From Flavobacterium sp. (GTDB lineage Bacteria > Bacteroidota > Bacteroidia > Flavobacteriales > Flavobacteriaceae), in NCBI GenBank assembly GCA_030591585.1, contig JAUVAS010000008.1, positions 1 to 49,872 on the forward strand: 49,872 nucleotides of DNA, read 5' to 3'. Below, one piece after another: positions 9,121 to 18,412 of this stretch (position 1 is its first letter; each line of letters begins with the position of its first letter). The notes under the pieces were generated by a model that was not told where the DNA came from, made no database searches, and saw nothing but the letters and a program-made list of their open reading frames with translations. The position numbers were made by a program, and so were the translations under genes.

Positions 9121-9888
9121 TTATTTTTTAATAATTCGTTTTTTAATACTCATAAACTGCGCATAGCCTAACACAGTAATAATTGGAAATAAACTAGCAA
9201 ATGCTATCAATCCAAAACCGTCTATAGCAGGGTTTCTTCCAGGTACTGCGCTAGATAATCCTAAACCTAACGCAGCTACAATAGGGACAGTTACAGTTGA
9301 AGTGGTTACACCACCTGAATCGTAAGCCAGTGCAATTAATTCTTTTGGCGCAAAAAATGTTTGTATAATTACAATAATATAGCCAACCATAATATAAATA
9401 AATAAAGGTGTTCCTGTTACAATCCTAAATGTACCTAAAGCTAAAGCAAAAGAAACACCTATAGCAACAGTTATTCTAAGACCCCAAGGCCTTATTATTC
9501 CACCTGAAACCTCTCCTGCTTTTATTGCGACAGCAATTAATGATGGCTCTGCTATTGTCGTTGAGAACCCAATTAATGCTGAAAATATATAAATCCAATA
9601 ATAAGATTTCCAGTCTGTAAGAGTAGCACCGCTCGCTCCTATAAATGAAGGTTCAGACAATTGAGTAGCCATAATATTTCCTACTGGAAAAAGTGCTTTT
9701 TCTAAACCCATTAAAAATAATGCAAGCCCAACTACAACATAGACACCTCCAATTAACACTCTTTTTAAATGTGGAATTGGTTGTTTTAAAACCACAAGTT
9801 GAAAAAAAACAATTAATAGTAGAATAGGCAATACATCCCTAAGTGTATAAAACAGAATTATAATAAAATCTTTAAAATAATCAATCAT
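9121..9888 (-). CDS. DUF1538 membrane protein, second of tandem pair (UmpB/UmpA-like antiporter subunit)
   Basis: A 255-residue polytopic inner-membrane protein. Conserved blocks are GFSTTIAEPSLIAVA (about 112-126), AYDSGGVTTSTVTVPIVAAL (about 188-207) and GRNPAIDGFGLIAFASL. All three recur in the neighbouring paralogue, so the pair arose by duplication. From memory, a two-gene DUF1538 system named UmpAB has been reported as a Na+(K+)/H+ antiporter in Halomonas; that assignment should be checked. In many bacteria the two halves are fused in one roughly 500-residue protein. Here they are separate with a 17-base gap. The nearby PII-like, CBS and NhaA genes support a role in regulated ion transport. 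Confidence 0.8.
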   Translation of the reverse strand: MIDYFKDFIIILFYTLRDVLPILLLIVFFQLVVLKQPIPHLKRVLIGGVYVVVGLALFLMGLEKALFPVGNIMATQLSEPSFIGASGATLTDWKSYYWIYIFSALIGFSTTIAEPSLIAVAIKAGEVSGGIIRPWGLRITVAIGVSFALALGTFRIVTGTPLFIYIMVGYIIVIIQTFFAPKELIALAYDSGGVTTSTVTVPIVAALGLGLSSAVPGRNPAIDGFGLIAFASLFPIITVLGYAQFMSIKKRIIKK

Positions 9889-9905
9889 TCATCAAAGTTA
9901 TTATA

Positions 9906-10649
9906 TTAAAACCAAAACATACCATAAGCCATTACAAAAATCATTGGTAATAATGATGCAAATGCAATTAAACCAAAACCATCAAGCAATGGGCTTCTTC
10001 CTTTAATCACAGTTGCAAGCCCTACTCCTAAAGCAGTTACTAAAGGTACAGTAATAGTGGAAGTTGTTACTCCACCAGCATCATAAGCTAATCCTATAAT
10101 TTGCTCTGGTGCAATCATTGTCATTACCATAACCAACACATAGCCTCCAATTATTAAATAATGTAATGGCCATCCTTTTAAAATACGTAAAACCCCTATA
10201 ACTATAGCTAGACCAACTGAAAAGGCAACAGTAAGTCGTAAACCCAAAGCGTACATATTCATAGTATCCTGATCACTAGCTATTAAACCAGCTCCAGATG
10301 AGATAACTGACGCCTCTTTTGCAACTGCAATTAAAGCTGGTTCAGCTATGGTTGTTGAAAATCCTAGCAGAAATGAGAATGCCATTAACCAAAAAAGACT
10401 CCCTTTTTTAGCTAAAGCAAATGCCATTGATTCCCCAATAGGAAATAAACCCATTTCAAGGCCTTCTATAAAAAGCATCAAACCTAAAATTACAAATAAA
10501 ATACCAACAATCACTTCTCCAATTTGTGGAAAAGGCTGTTGTATTACTACACTTTGAAAAAAAACCACCACCACTATTATTGGAATAAGATCCTTAAAAG
10601 CAGCCCATAACTTTTTTAAAAATATTAAGAAATAGGGATTAAAACTCAC
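9906..10649 (-). CDS. DUF1538 membrane protein, first of tandem pair
   Basis: A 247-residue polytopic membrane protein, paralogous to the next gene downstream. Shared blocks are FFQSVVIQQPFPQ near the N-terminus, GFSTTIAEPALIAVA (about 95-109), AYDAGGVTTSTITVPLVTAL (about 187-206) and GRSPLLDGFGLIAFASLLP. The acidic Glu in the TIAEP block and Asp in the AYDxGG block sit in membrane segments and are candidates for ion coordination. It begins 50 bases after the formate dehydrogenase alpha gene on the same strand, so read-through from that operon is possible. The pair probably forms a heteromer (inference). Confidence 0.8.
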   Translation of the reverse strand: MSFNPYFLIFLKKLWAAFKDLIPIIVVVVFFQSVVIQQPFPQIGEVIVGILFVILGLMLFIEGLEMGLFPIGESMAFALAKKGSLFWLMAFSFLLGFSTTIAEPALIAVAKEASVISSGAGLIASDQDTMNMYALGLRLTVAFSVGLAIVIGVLRILKGWPLHYLIIGGYVLVMVMTMIAPEQIIGLAYDAGGVTTSTITVPLVTALGVGLATVIKGRSPLLDGFGLIAFASLLPMIFVMAYGMFWF

Positions 10650-10699
10650 TGTTCTTTTCGATTCTAATTAGACTGATCAAGAATTCTCATAAATTAATT

Positions 10700-13432
10700 T
10701 TAATTTACCGAAGTTTCAGGTTTATACTTCCCTTTACTCTTTCTTATTCTTACGGCTACTACTTTATACTCTGGACATTTTGCTTCAGAATCATGAACAT
10801 CTCCTGTAATATTATTAATCATAATATCTGGAAAATGGAACGTTGTACTTAAAACCCCTTTATTTACCTGATCTGTTATTTTAGCTTTTACATCTACTTT
10901 CCCTCTTGGAGATTCTATACAAATAAAGTCACCTTCATTTATCAAATTATCCTTTGCATCTTGTGGGTTGATTAATAAATAATCATCAGATAAAATTTGT
11001 TTATTCGCCGTTCTACGTGTCATTGCACCGCAATTATAATGTTCTAATTCACGATTAGTTGTTAATATAAACGGATAATCTTTGGCATGGGATTTAAGCT
11101 CTTGCGTTTCTTCCCATTGATGGAATTCAAAATAGCCTTTCCCTCTTGTAAACTCTTCTGTGTGTAAAATTTGAGTCTCTGTGCCATCTTTTGCTACTGG
11201 CCATTGCATACCGTTAATCCCTAATCTCTCCCAAGAAATTCCTGCAAAAAACGGAACAATTTGAGAAATCTCCTCTAACATTCCATCGGGTGTATAATCA
11301 GCCTGAGCATAGCCCATTTTATTCATAATATCCACGATAATCTGACCATCGGCTTTAGCTCCATTTTGTACATCTACTACTTGTCTTACTGCTTGCACTC
11401 TACGCTCTCCATTGGTAAACGTTCCACTCTTTTCTAAGAAAGAAGCTCCCGGCAAGATTACGTCTGCATATTTTGTAGTTTCGGTCATAAATAACTCTTG
11501 AACAATAACTAAATCTATTTCATTTAAAGCTTTAATAATTTTCTGTGTATTAGGGTCTGTTTGCACAACGTCTTCACCAATAATCCAAATAGATTTTAAT
11601 TTTCCATCTAAGGCTGCATCAAACATTTCGGGAATTTTATATCCTATTTCTTGAGGCACCTCCACTCCATAAAACTCATTGTATAACTTATTTACCTCCT
11701 CTTTAGTAATGTCTAAATACCCTGCTCCTTGATGTGGTTGTATTCCCATATCTGCTGAACCTTGAACATTATTTTGACCACGCAAAGGATTAACTCCCAC
11801 GCCTCTTCTTCCTATATTTCCAGTAATCAATGCTAAATCTGCAATCTGAACCACTGTAAATGTTCCTTGCGAATGTTCCGTAACTCCCAATCCGTGGAAT
11901 GACATTGCATTTGGAGCAGATGCATACGCAACGGCAGCTTCTCGCACTAAGTTTCTATCTACTCCTGAGACTTTTTCTAACTTGTCAATATCAATCGCTA
12001 GAATTTCTTTTTTGAAACCATCAAACCCTTCCGTTCTACTTTCGATAAATTTTTCATCTGCTACACCTTCCGTTATAATATAATAAAACATCATATTTAA
12101 GACCGCAACATTGGTTCCTGGTCGTAATGCTAAGTGGTAGGTTGCATATTTTGCCATTTCAGTACGGCGAGGATCAATTACAATAGTAACGTGACCTTCC
12201 TTCATTGAAAATTGTTTCAACTTTGCCCCCGTCACTGGATGTGCATCTGTCGGATTTGCACCAATCACCAAAATACAATTGGTATCTTTTAAATCGTCTA
12301 TAGAATTTGTTGCAGCCCCCGTTCCGAAGGTAGTTTGCATCCCTAACGCTGTTGGCGAATGACAAACACGCGCACAACCATCAATATTATTAGTGCCAAT
12401 TACTGCTCTAATAAATTTTTGCATCAGATAGTTCTCTTCATTCGTACATCTTGCTGAAGAAATTCCCGCAATAGAATCTGGTCCAAACTCTGTTTTATAA
12501 GAAGTTAATTTAGTTGAAATATATTCATAAGCCTCATCCCAAGAAACTTTTTCAAATTCGCCATTTCGCTTAATCATAGGCGAATCTAAACGCTCAGGGT
12601 GATCGTAAAATTTAAAAGCATAACGTCCTTTTAAACAAGTATGCCCTTCATTTACCTCTGCATCGAATGGTGCTGTAATACTCAATATTTCACCATTACT
12701 GGTAGCTACGTCTAGATTACATCCTACACCACAATAGGTACATATTGTTCTAGTGGTTTCTGTTGCTATAACTGATTTAGACTGAAACACATCTGAAATC
12801 GCCGAAGTTGGACACGCCTGCGAACAAGCGCCACAACTCACACAATCTGAATCCATAAACGATTGATCCAAACCTTTAATAATATGCGTATCGAAACCAC
12901 GCCCTGCCATACTCAGCACAAACTGACCTTGAACTTCATCACAAGCACGAATACATCTAAAACAATTGATGCATTTAGATAAATCTGAAGTCATATACGG
13001 GTGACTCAAATCTTTTGGAGTGTCTAAATGATTGGCTCCTTCAGGGTAGCGAACATCTCGCAAACCTACTATTGCAGCAACATCTTGTAATTCACAATTT
13101 CCATTAACCTCGCAAGTTAGACACAAAAGCGGATGGTCTGAAATTACTAATTCAATAATATTTTTTCTTAATTTCTGAATATTTGGAGTATTCGGGTAAA
13201 TGTATTGTCCTTCTCCAATGGGTGAATGACACGAAGCCATCGCTTTTGTTTTCCCTCCTTCTTCAAGTGCTACATCCACACTACAAACTCTACAAGACCC
13301 AAAGGGATCTAGGTTTGGGGCATCGCATAAAGTAGGTACTGGTTTCTCTCCAATGTGACGTTTCATAAACGCTAACATAGTTTCACCATCCTTTATCTGG
13401 TAGGGTTTGTTATCTATATATGCTAATTTCAT
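10700..13432 (-). CDS. fdhA: NAD-dependent formate dehydrogenase, catalytic alpha subunit (Mo/W-bis-MGD)
   Basis: A 910-residue cytoplasmic molybdopterin enzyme that oxidises formate to CO2. The N-terminus carries a 2Fe-2S site (Cys36, 47, 50, 68), a His/Cys cluster site (His100, Cys104, 107, 113), two 4Fe-4S sites (Cys154/157/160/164 and Cys197/200/203/207) and the proximal 4Fe-4S site (Cys231/234/238/266). The active-site motif RVCHSP has Cys357 and His358, so this is a cysteine, not selenocysteine, enzyme. Cofactor-binding segments GLGVTEHSQGT and PLRGQNNVQG follow. The layout matches FdsA-type soluble enzymes that pair with NuoE/NuoF-like subunits. It ends a four-gene operon and starts six bases after the thioredoxin-like gene. 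Confidence 0.95.
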   Translation of the reverse strand: MKLAYIDNKPYQIKDGETMLAFMKRHIGEKPVPTLCDAPNLDPFGSCRVCSVDVALEEGGKTKAMASCHSPIGEGQYIYPNTPNIQKLRKNIIELVISDHPLLCLTCEVNGNCELQDVAAIVGLRDVRYPEGANHLDTPKDLSHPYMTSDLSKCINCFRCIRACDEVQGQFVLSMAGRGFDTHIIKGLDQSFMDSDCVSCGACSQACPTSAISDVFQSKSVIATETTRTICTYCGVGCNLDVATSNGEILSITAPFDAEVNEGHTCLKGRYAFKFYDHPERLDSPMIKRNGEFEKVSWDEAYEYISTKLTSYKTEFGPDSIAGISSARCTNEENYLMQKFIRAVIGTNNIDGCARVCHSPTALGMQTTFGTGAATNSIDDLKDTNCILVIGANPTDAHPVTGAKLKQFSMKEGHVTIVIDPRRTEMAKYATYHLALRPGTNVAVLNMMFYYIITEGVADEKFIESRTEGFDGFKKEILAIDIDKLEKVSGVDRNLVREAAVAYASAPNAMSFHGLGVTEHSQGTFTVVQIADLALITGNIGRRGVGVNPLRGQNNVQGSADMGIQPHQGAGYLDITKEEVNKLYNEFYGVEVPQEIGYKIPEMFDAALDGKLKSIWIIGEDVVQTDPNTQKIIKALNEIDLVIVQELFMTETTKYADVILPGASFLEKSGTFTNGERRVQAVRQVVDVQNGAKADGQIIVDIMNKMGYAQADYTPDGMLEEISQIVPFFAGISWERLGINGMQWPVAKDGTETQILHTEEFTRGKGYFEFHQWEETQELKSHAKDYPFILTTNRELEHYNCGAMTRRTANKQILSDDYLLINPQDAKDNLINEGDFICIESPRGKVDVKAKITDQVNKGVLSTTFHFPDIMINNITGDVHDSEAKCPEYKVVAVRIRKSKGKYKPETSVN

Positions 13433-13438
13433 ATCCTA

Positions 13439-14458
13439 TTATTTTTTATTAACAGTTGGCATTAACCCCATCAATTTTTTATTTAATTCTTCTCCTCTTA
13501 AATTACGTCCAATAATAATTCCATTTTTATCAATAAGTATGTTGTCTGGAATTCCATTTACCCCATAAATATATGATGCTAAATTCTCTCTTCCTTTTAA
13601 ATCACTTACGTGTTTCCATTTCAAATTATCTTTTTTAATAGCATTTATCCAATTTTCTTTTGTCTTATCTAAAGAAACTGCAAAAATTTCAAATCCTTTT
13701 TTCTTATACTTATTGTAGGTTTTAACTAGTTCAGGATTTTCTTTTCTACAAGGTAAACACCAAGATGCCCAAAATTCAAGAAGAATTATTTTTCCTTCTT
13801 GATTTGAAAGTCTCTCAATTTCTCCCTTTTGATTATTCATTGAAAAATCAATATAACTTTCTCCAATCTGTGGGGTTTCAGCTATATCTAATCCTAAATA
13901 TTTAGATATTTTTTTACCGTATAAAGACTGTTTATTATCAACAGAAAAACTATCAAAGAGTTTAGTAGTTTTTTCTTTTCCAAACACTGGCGCCATAATT
14001 GAAAGGTTATGAGCACTTAATATATTATTAGGATAGTTTTCAATAAAATCCAATTCGCCTGTAATTACATCTTCATAAGTTTTTAATACCTTAGTATTAT
14101 TTCTTAATATAGTCGCTAAACTATCTGTAATTGAACCCATGACAATTGCATCCTCAAAATTTGAACTAGAAGCATCAAAGTACATTTTATTATTTTCTAT
14201 CCATATTGTTTTAGGTGTATATTTGTCTCTCCAAAGAATTATTTTAATAGGTAATTCGGTAAATTTTGTATTAAAAAAGAATGTATTATCACTAACTTTT
14301 GCAGAATCAGTGATTTTTTTTAATTGCGGATTTTGCAATAATATATATGCCCCATCCTTTAAACCTTTAGTCTTACCATAAAGAGAAAACTCATTTGTAT
14401 TTTGACTAAAAGAAGAATTTGCTATTAACAAAATTAAAAATAATATTATATTTTTCAT
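13439..14458 (-). CDS. Exported TlpA-like thioredoxin inside the formate dehydrogenase operon
   Basis: A 339-residue protein with signal peptide (NIILFLILLIANSSFSQ). Residues 21-130 resemble the N-terminal DUF4369-like domain common in Bacteroidota. Residues of about 200-335 are a redoxin domain with active site WCLPC (Cys234, Cys237) and the cis-Pro-containing phrase GVNGIPDNILIDKNG. It should act as a thiol-disulfide reductant outside the cytoplasm. Oddly, it sits between the genes for two cytoplasmic formate dehydrogenase subunits, 20 bases after fdhB and 6 bases before fdhA. The gene looks more AT-rich than its neighbours, which suggests later insertion. A link to the enzyme's maturation is unproven. 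Confidence 0.8.
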   Translation of the reverse strand: MKNIILFLILLIANSSFSQNTNEFSLYGKTKGLKDGAYILLQNPQLKKITDSAKVSDNTFFFNTKFTELPIKIILWRDKYTPKTIWIENNKMYFDASSSNFEDAIVMGSITDSLATILRNNTKVLKTYEDVITGELDFIENYPNNILSAHNLSIMAPVFGKEKTTKLFDSFSVDNKQSLYGKKISKYLGLDIAETPQIGESYIDFSMNNQKGEIERLSNQEGKIILLEFWASWCLPCRKENPELVKTYNKYKKKGFEIFAVSLDKTKENWINAIKKDNLKWKHVSDLKGRENLASYIYGVNGIPDNILIDKNGIIIGRNLRGEELNKKLMGLMPTVNKK

Positions 14459-14478
14459 AAGTATTTTTTTACTTGTTG

Positions 14479-16134
14479 CTACTTAAAATATTCTTTCAAT
14501 TCATCTTCAAAATACATCATCGCATTTTTTACAGGAAGTGGTAGCCCACCACCTAATGCACATAAGGATCCTTGTTCTAACGTATCTAACAAATCATTAA
14601 ACAACTCTTTATCTATTTGATAATTTTCTTCTGTTCTGGCTTTAGTCAGTAATTCCTGTCCTCGCTTTGAACCTAATCTACAAGGAAAACATTTTCCACA
14701 ACTTTCAACAGATGTAAATTCAAATAGATGTTCTAAATATTCAATCATTGGAAAGTCTTCAGGAATACAAACTATCGTCGCATGTCCTAATAAAAACCCT
14801 GCGTTGGCAAAAGATTCAAAATCAATACTTAATTCGTTAATTTTATGAACAGGAACAATTCCTCCCAAAGGCCCACCTGTATGAAAAGCCTTTACTGGCG
14901 CATTAAACCCTCCACCCAATTTATTGATTACAATATCTAAAGATGTTCCCATTTCTACTTCATAAATCCCGGGATTATGAAAAAACCCATCTAAGGAAAT
15001 CAACTTGGTTCCTTTAGATTTTTCAGTACCTAGCTTAGCATATTCCTTCCCTGAGGTCTTAAAAATATAATAAAGCGCTGCAAGGGTTTCTACATTATTC
15101 ACTACGGTTGGTTTTCCAAACAACCCGCTTTGGGCAGGAAATGGAGGACGAATCCTCACCTCTGGTCGCTGTCCTTCAATAGAAGAAAGCAACGCCGTTT
15201 CTTCACCACAGATATAAGAACCTTGCGCTCTAATTATTTTAAAATGAAAATCGAAACCACTTCCTAAGATATTTTCTCCTGCTAATCCTAGTGCTACTAA
15301 TTTATCAATTGCCTCTTGAATAATCACAGCCGAATCTGGATACTCAGCCCGAATGTATAAAATCCCCCAATTGGAATCTATCGCATACCCTGCGGCAATC
15401 ATTCCGAACAAAACCAAAAACGGTTGTTTCTCCATTAAATACCGATCTGAATAAGCTCCCGGATCTCCTTCGTCTGCATTACAAACAATATATCGCATAT
15501 CGGCAGGAGTATCTTTAGCACTTTTAAGCTTGATTCCCATTGGGAATCCTGCTCCTCCTCTACCTCTTATTTGTGAATCTTGAACTTCTGCTAAACATTG
15601 CTCTGGAGTTCTTTTTAAGGTTTTTTTAATTAATTCTTTTAAAAAATCTAAGCCTTCAAATTTCCCTGTTAATGTCTCTGCACAACAAGATTCTACATGA
15701 TAATTATCTTCATGTTTTATCATCCCATATTTTATAATTTGGGATATTTCTACGGAAGACTTTGCCGAATAATTCTTCCCGTCATAATGAAAGGCTCCAT
15801 TTTCGTGACATCTTCCCAAGCAAGTCATATGTCCTATTTCTGAAACGTCCAAATGTTCTTCCAATGCTTCCTGAACTTGATTTTGAGTTCCTGCACACAA
15901 ACAAGCCGACCCATTACAGACATACGCTTTCTTCCCTTTATTTTCAGGCTTCATAAAATCGTAAAAAGTAGCCACACCAAAAGCATTAGCATCACCCATA
16001 AGAAATTCTTCTGAAAGCCTTTTTAAGTCAGCATCAGACACCGTTCCTGTCTCTTGAGCAAGCGCTCCCATTTTATTAAAAAGGTTATTTTCAATCCCTT
16101 TTCTTCTTGATAATTCTCTTAAATTTTTGGACAT
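14479..16134 (-). CDS. fdhB: Formate dehydrogenase beta subunit, NuoE-NuoF fusion (FMN/NADH module)
   Basis: A 551-residue protein that passes electrons from the alpha subunit to NAD+. Residues 1-135 form a NuoE-like thioredoxin-fold domain with a 2Fe-2S site (Cys73, Cys78, Cys105, Cys109). The NuoF-like part has the NADH/FMN motif GRGGAGFP (191-198), ICGEETALLSSIEGQRP and FGKPTVVNNVETLA. Near the C-terminus ESCGKCFPCRLG is the N3-type 4Fe-4S site. In FdsGBA systems the NuoE-like subunit is usually a separate gene; here it is fused. A Cys-Cys pair (150-151) lies in the linker. It is five bases downstream of fdhD. Confidence 0.92.
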   Translation of the reverse strand: MSKNLRELSRRKGIENNLFNKMGALAQETGTVSDADLKRLSEEFLMGDANAFGVATFYDFMKPENKGKKAYVCNGSACLCAGTQNQVQEALEEHLDVSEIGHMTCLGRCHENGAFHYDGKNYSAKSSVEISQIIKYGMIKHEDNYHVESCCAETLTGKFEGLDFLKELIKKTLKRTPEQCLAEVQDSQIRGRGGAGFPMGIKLKSAKDTPADMRYIVCNADEGDPGAYSDRYLMEKQPFLVLFGMIAAGYAIDSNWGILYIRAEYPDSAVIIQEAIDKLVALGLAGENILGSGFDFHFKIIRAQGSYICGEETALLSSIEGQRPEVRIRPPFPAQSGLFGKPTVVNNVETLAALYYIFKTSGKEYAKLGTEKSKGTKLISLDGFFHNPGIYEVEMGTSLDIVINKLGGGFNAPVKAFHTGGPLGGIVPVHKINELSIDFESFANAGFLLGHATIVCIPEDFPMIEYLEHLFEFTSVESCGKCFPCRLGSKRGQELLTKARTEENYQIDKELFNDLLDTLEQGSLCALGGGLPLPVKNAMMYFEDELKEYFK

Positions 16135-16139
16135 ATATT

Positions 16140-16964
16140 TTAACTCGCTTTGTTTTTAGTATTTGTATTTTTTATTCTTTGTGGATTCGAATAACAAGTA
16201 GCTCTTTCATCTCGGCAAAAAGCAAATAATGAAATCCCTAATTCTTTTGCATAATCAACCGCCAAAGAAGATGGCGCCGAAACCGCTGCTAATATTGGAA
16301 TTCCTGCTTTAAAACACTTAATAACAATCTCATAAGAAACGCGACCGCTTACCGTTAATACCGATGCTTCTTTTAGCTTTTCTGAAAGGATTAATTTTCC
16401 AATTACTTTATCTACCGCATTGTGCCTTCCTATGTCTTCCATAGCAGTTATCATACCTCCTTGAATAGTGAAAGCTGCTGCTGCATGAGTTCCGCCAGAT
16501 TGATGAAAACTATGCTGTTGATCGTTCATTTTTTCAAACAAACCATTTAATAAACTCAAGTCTAAAACCTTTTTATCATCGATGGTTTTTCCTAAAAATG
16601 ACAAGTCACTTAACTCTGTTCTTCCACAAATCCCACAAGAGGAAACCGATAATAAGGATCTGCTATTTGAATAGCCTTCGCCTAATTCCTCCTCTGGAAT
16701 GGCAAGATCTACAATGGTAATAATACCATCTTCATTCTCTTTTTTAAGAATAATATCGGGATTAAAACTTCGGTTTTTAAGTATCCCTTCAGAATGTAGC
16801 ATCCCCCGAACCAAATAAATATCCTCACCTGGAGTCCTCATAGAAACGGTAAAAGGCTTGTTGTTAATATTGATTTGCAAGGCCTCCTCTACAGTAAGTG
16901 TATCAAAAGCTTTCTTTACTGAATTACTTTCAAATTTTCTTGCCTGATAATTTCTTGTAGCCAT
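16140..16964 (-). CDS. fdhD: Formate dehydrogenase accessory sulfurtransferase FdhD
   Basis: A 274-residue protein needed to transfer sulfur from the IscS persulfide to the bis-MGD cofactor of formate dehydrogenase. The sulfur-relay motif is Cys110-Gly-Ile-Cys113 in SSCGICGRTEL. The family blocks GGTHAAA, DIGRHNAVDKVIG and VSGRVSYEIVIK follow in order. Its position first in the operon fits its assembly role. Length matches the family. Confidence 0.95.
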   Translation of the reverse strand: MATRNYQARKFESNSVKKAFDTLTVEEALQININNKPFTVSMRTPGEDIYLVRGMLHSEGILKNRSFNPDIILKKENEDGIITIVDLAIPEEELGEGYSNSRSLLSVSSCGICGRTELSDLSFLGKTIDDKKVLDLSLLNGLFEKMNDQQHSFHQSGGTHAAAAFTIQGGMITAMEDIGRHNAVDKVIGKLILSEKLKEASVLTVSGRVSYEIVIKCFKAGIPILAAVSAPSSLAVDYAKELGISLFAFCRDERATCYSNPQRIKNTNTKNKAS

Positions 16965-16986
16965 AAGGGTTTACAGATTATAGCAA

Positions 16987-17017
16987 CGAAAATAATGTAT
17001 TTTTTTGGTTAAAGCAA
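16987..17017 (-). promoter_or_regulatory. Candidate promoter of the formate dehydrogenase operon
   Basis: On the minus strand TTG (17015-17017) precedes TATTTTCG (16987-16994) by 20 bases, a near match to the Bacteroidota consensus. It lies 22 bases before the fdhD ATG. Confidence 0.4.
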
Positions 17018-17040
17018 TCTATAATTTTTAGGATGATTTT

Positions 17041-18402
17041 CTAAAACTTCAAAAATCGTTTTATCCAACTCATTTTAGTGTGTGTGTGCGGATAATATTT
17101 TAGTGGTAATTCTATAAATGTTGGTTTATCTAAAATGCTTTTATAATGTGTAAATACCTTAAAACCAGCTTCGCCGTGGTAACTTCCTAAACCACTATTT
17201 CCTACTCCACCAAATGGTAAATTACTATTTGCAATATGCATTACGGTTTCATTTATAGCACCTCCACCAAACGAAATTTCTTTTAAAATTTTCGCCTTTG
17301 TATTTTTACTACTTGTAAAAACATAACAAGATAATGGGGCAGGCAGCTTGTTTATTTGCTGAATTGCACTCTCTAAATCTGAATACGAAATAACAGGAAG
17401 TATTGGGCCAAAAATTTCGTCCTGCATCACAGCATCATCAAACGTAACATTATGCAATACTGTTGGTTGAATATATCTTTCTGAAGCGTTTATTTCACCT
17501 CCATAATATATTTTGTCAGCATCAATTAACTGTGATAATCGCTCTAAATTTCTATCGTTTATAATTTGTGTATAGTTTCCGTTTTCTACTAAAAAGTTTT
17601 CTTTTTTAATTTCAGCTGTAAGGAGTTTTAAAAATTCTTGCGCAATACTTTTATGAACCAACACATAATCTGGTGCGACACACGTCTGACCCGCATTTAG
17701 AAATTTTCCCCAAACCAACCGTTTTACTGTCATTTTTAAATTACAATCTTCAGTAACAATTGCAGGGCTCTTGCCTCCTAACTCTAAGGTTACTGGAGTT
17801 AGCTGTTTTGCTGCGGCTTGATACACTATTTTACCTACTTGCGGACTTCCTGTAAAAAATATCTTATCGAATTTTTGATTGAGCAAATCTGTAGTTTCTG
17901 GGATTCCCCCTTCCACTACCTTTAAATAGTTAAGATTAAAATTTTCATTAATCAGTTTTGCCATCACCGCACTAGTGTTAGCCGCTAACTCACTTGGCTT
18001 TATAATTACTGTATTTCCTGCTGCCATAGCAGCGATTACAGGCGCAAGTGTTAGTTGATAAGGATAGTTCCAAGCACCAATTACCAAACACACTCCCAAA
18101 GGTTCGGGGATTATATAACTTTTTGCAGGAAAGTTGAGCATATTGGTTCCTACCCGTTCAACCTTCGCCCACTTTCGTAAATTTTTTTTTGCATCTTTTA
18201 TATCTTGATACAATAGGGCTAGTTCGGTTGTATAGGTATCGAATTCAGATTTTTTGAAATCTGAATAAATAGCTTCGTATAAAAGATTTTCATTAGATTT
18301 CAATAAAGCATCTAACTTGTTTAATTGTTCTATGCGAAACTTAAGTTCTTTAGTTTCGTGAGTATTAAAATAGGTTCTTTGTTTGGATATGAGTTGATTC
18401 AT
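17041..18402 (-). CDS. NAD(P)-dependent aldehyde dehydrogenase, class 3/fatty-aldehyde type
   Basis: A 453-residue enzyme oxidising an aldehyde to the acid. The start is the ATG at 18402 (MNQLISKQ); a start ten codons further up would overlap the preceding gene. With this start, the general base Glu is near 207 in LELGGKSPAI and the nucleophile is Cys241 in NAGQTCVAPDYV. The NAD-site phrases IGAWNYPYQLTL and FFTGSPQVGK are present. The short length and NYP phrase match the class 3/ALH family acting on long-chain or aromatic aldehydes. A hydrophobic, basic C-terminal tail (HTKMSWIKRFLKF) may touch the membrane. The exact substrate is unknown. Confidence 0.9.
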   Translation of the reverse strand: MNQLISKQRTYFNTHETKELKFRIEQLNKLDALLKSNENLLYEAIYSDFKKSEFDTYTTELALLYQDIKDAKKNLRKWAKVERVGTNMLNFPAKSYIIPEPLGVCLVIGAWNYPYQLTLAPVIAAMAAGNTVIIKPSELAANTSAVMAKLINENFNLNYLKVVEGGIPETTDLLNQKFDKIFFTGSPQVGKIVYQAAAKQLTPVTLELGGKSPAIVTEDCNLKMTVKRLVWGKFLNAGQTCVAPDYVLVHKSIAQEFLKLLTAEIKKENFLVENGNYTQIINDRNLERLSQLIDADKIYYGGEINASERYIQPTVLHNVTFDDAVMQDEIFGPILPVISYSDLESAIQQINKLPAPLSCYVFTSSKNTKAKILKEISFGGGAINETVMHIANSNLPFGGVGNSGLGSYHGEAGFKVFTHYKSILDKPTFIELPLKYYPHTHTKMSWIKRFLKF

Positions 18403-18412
18403 TAATATAAAT

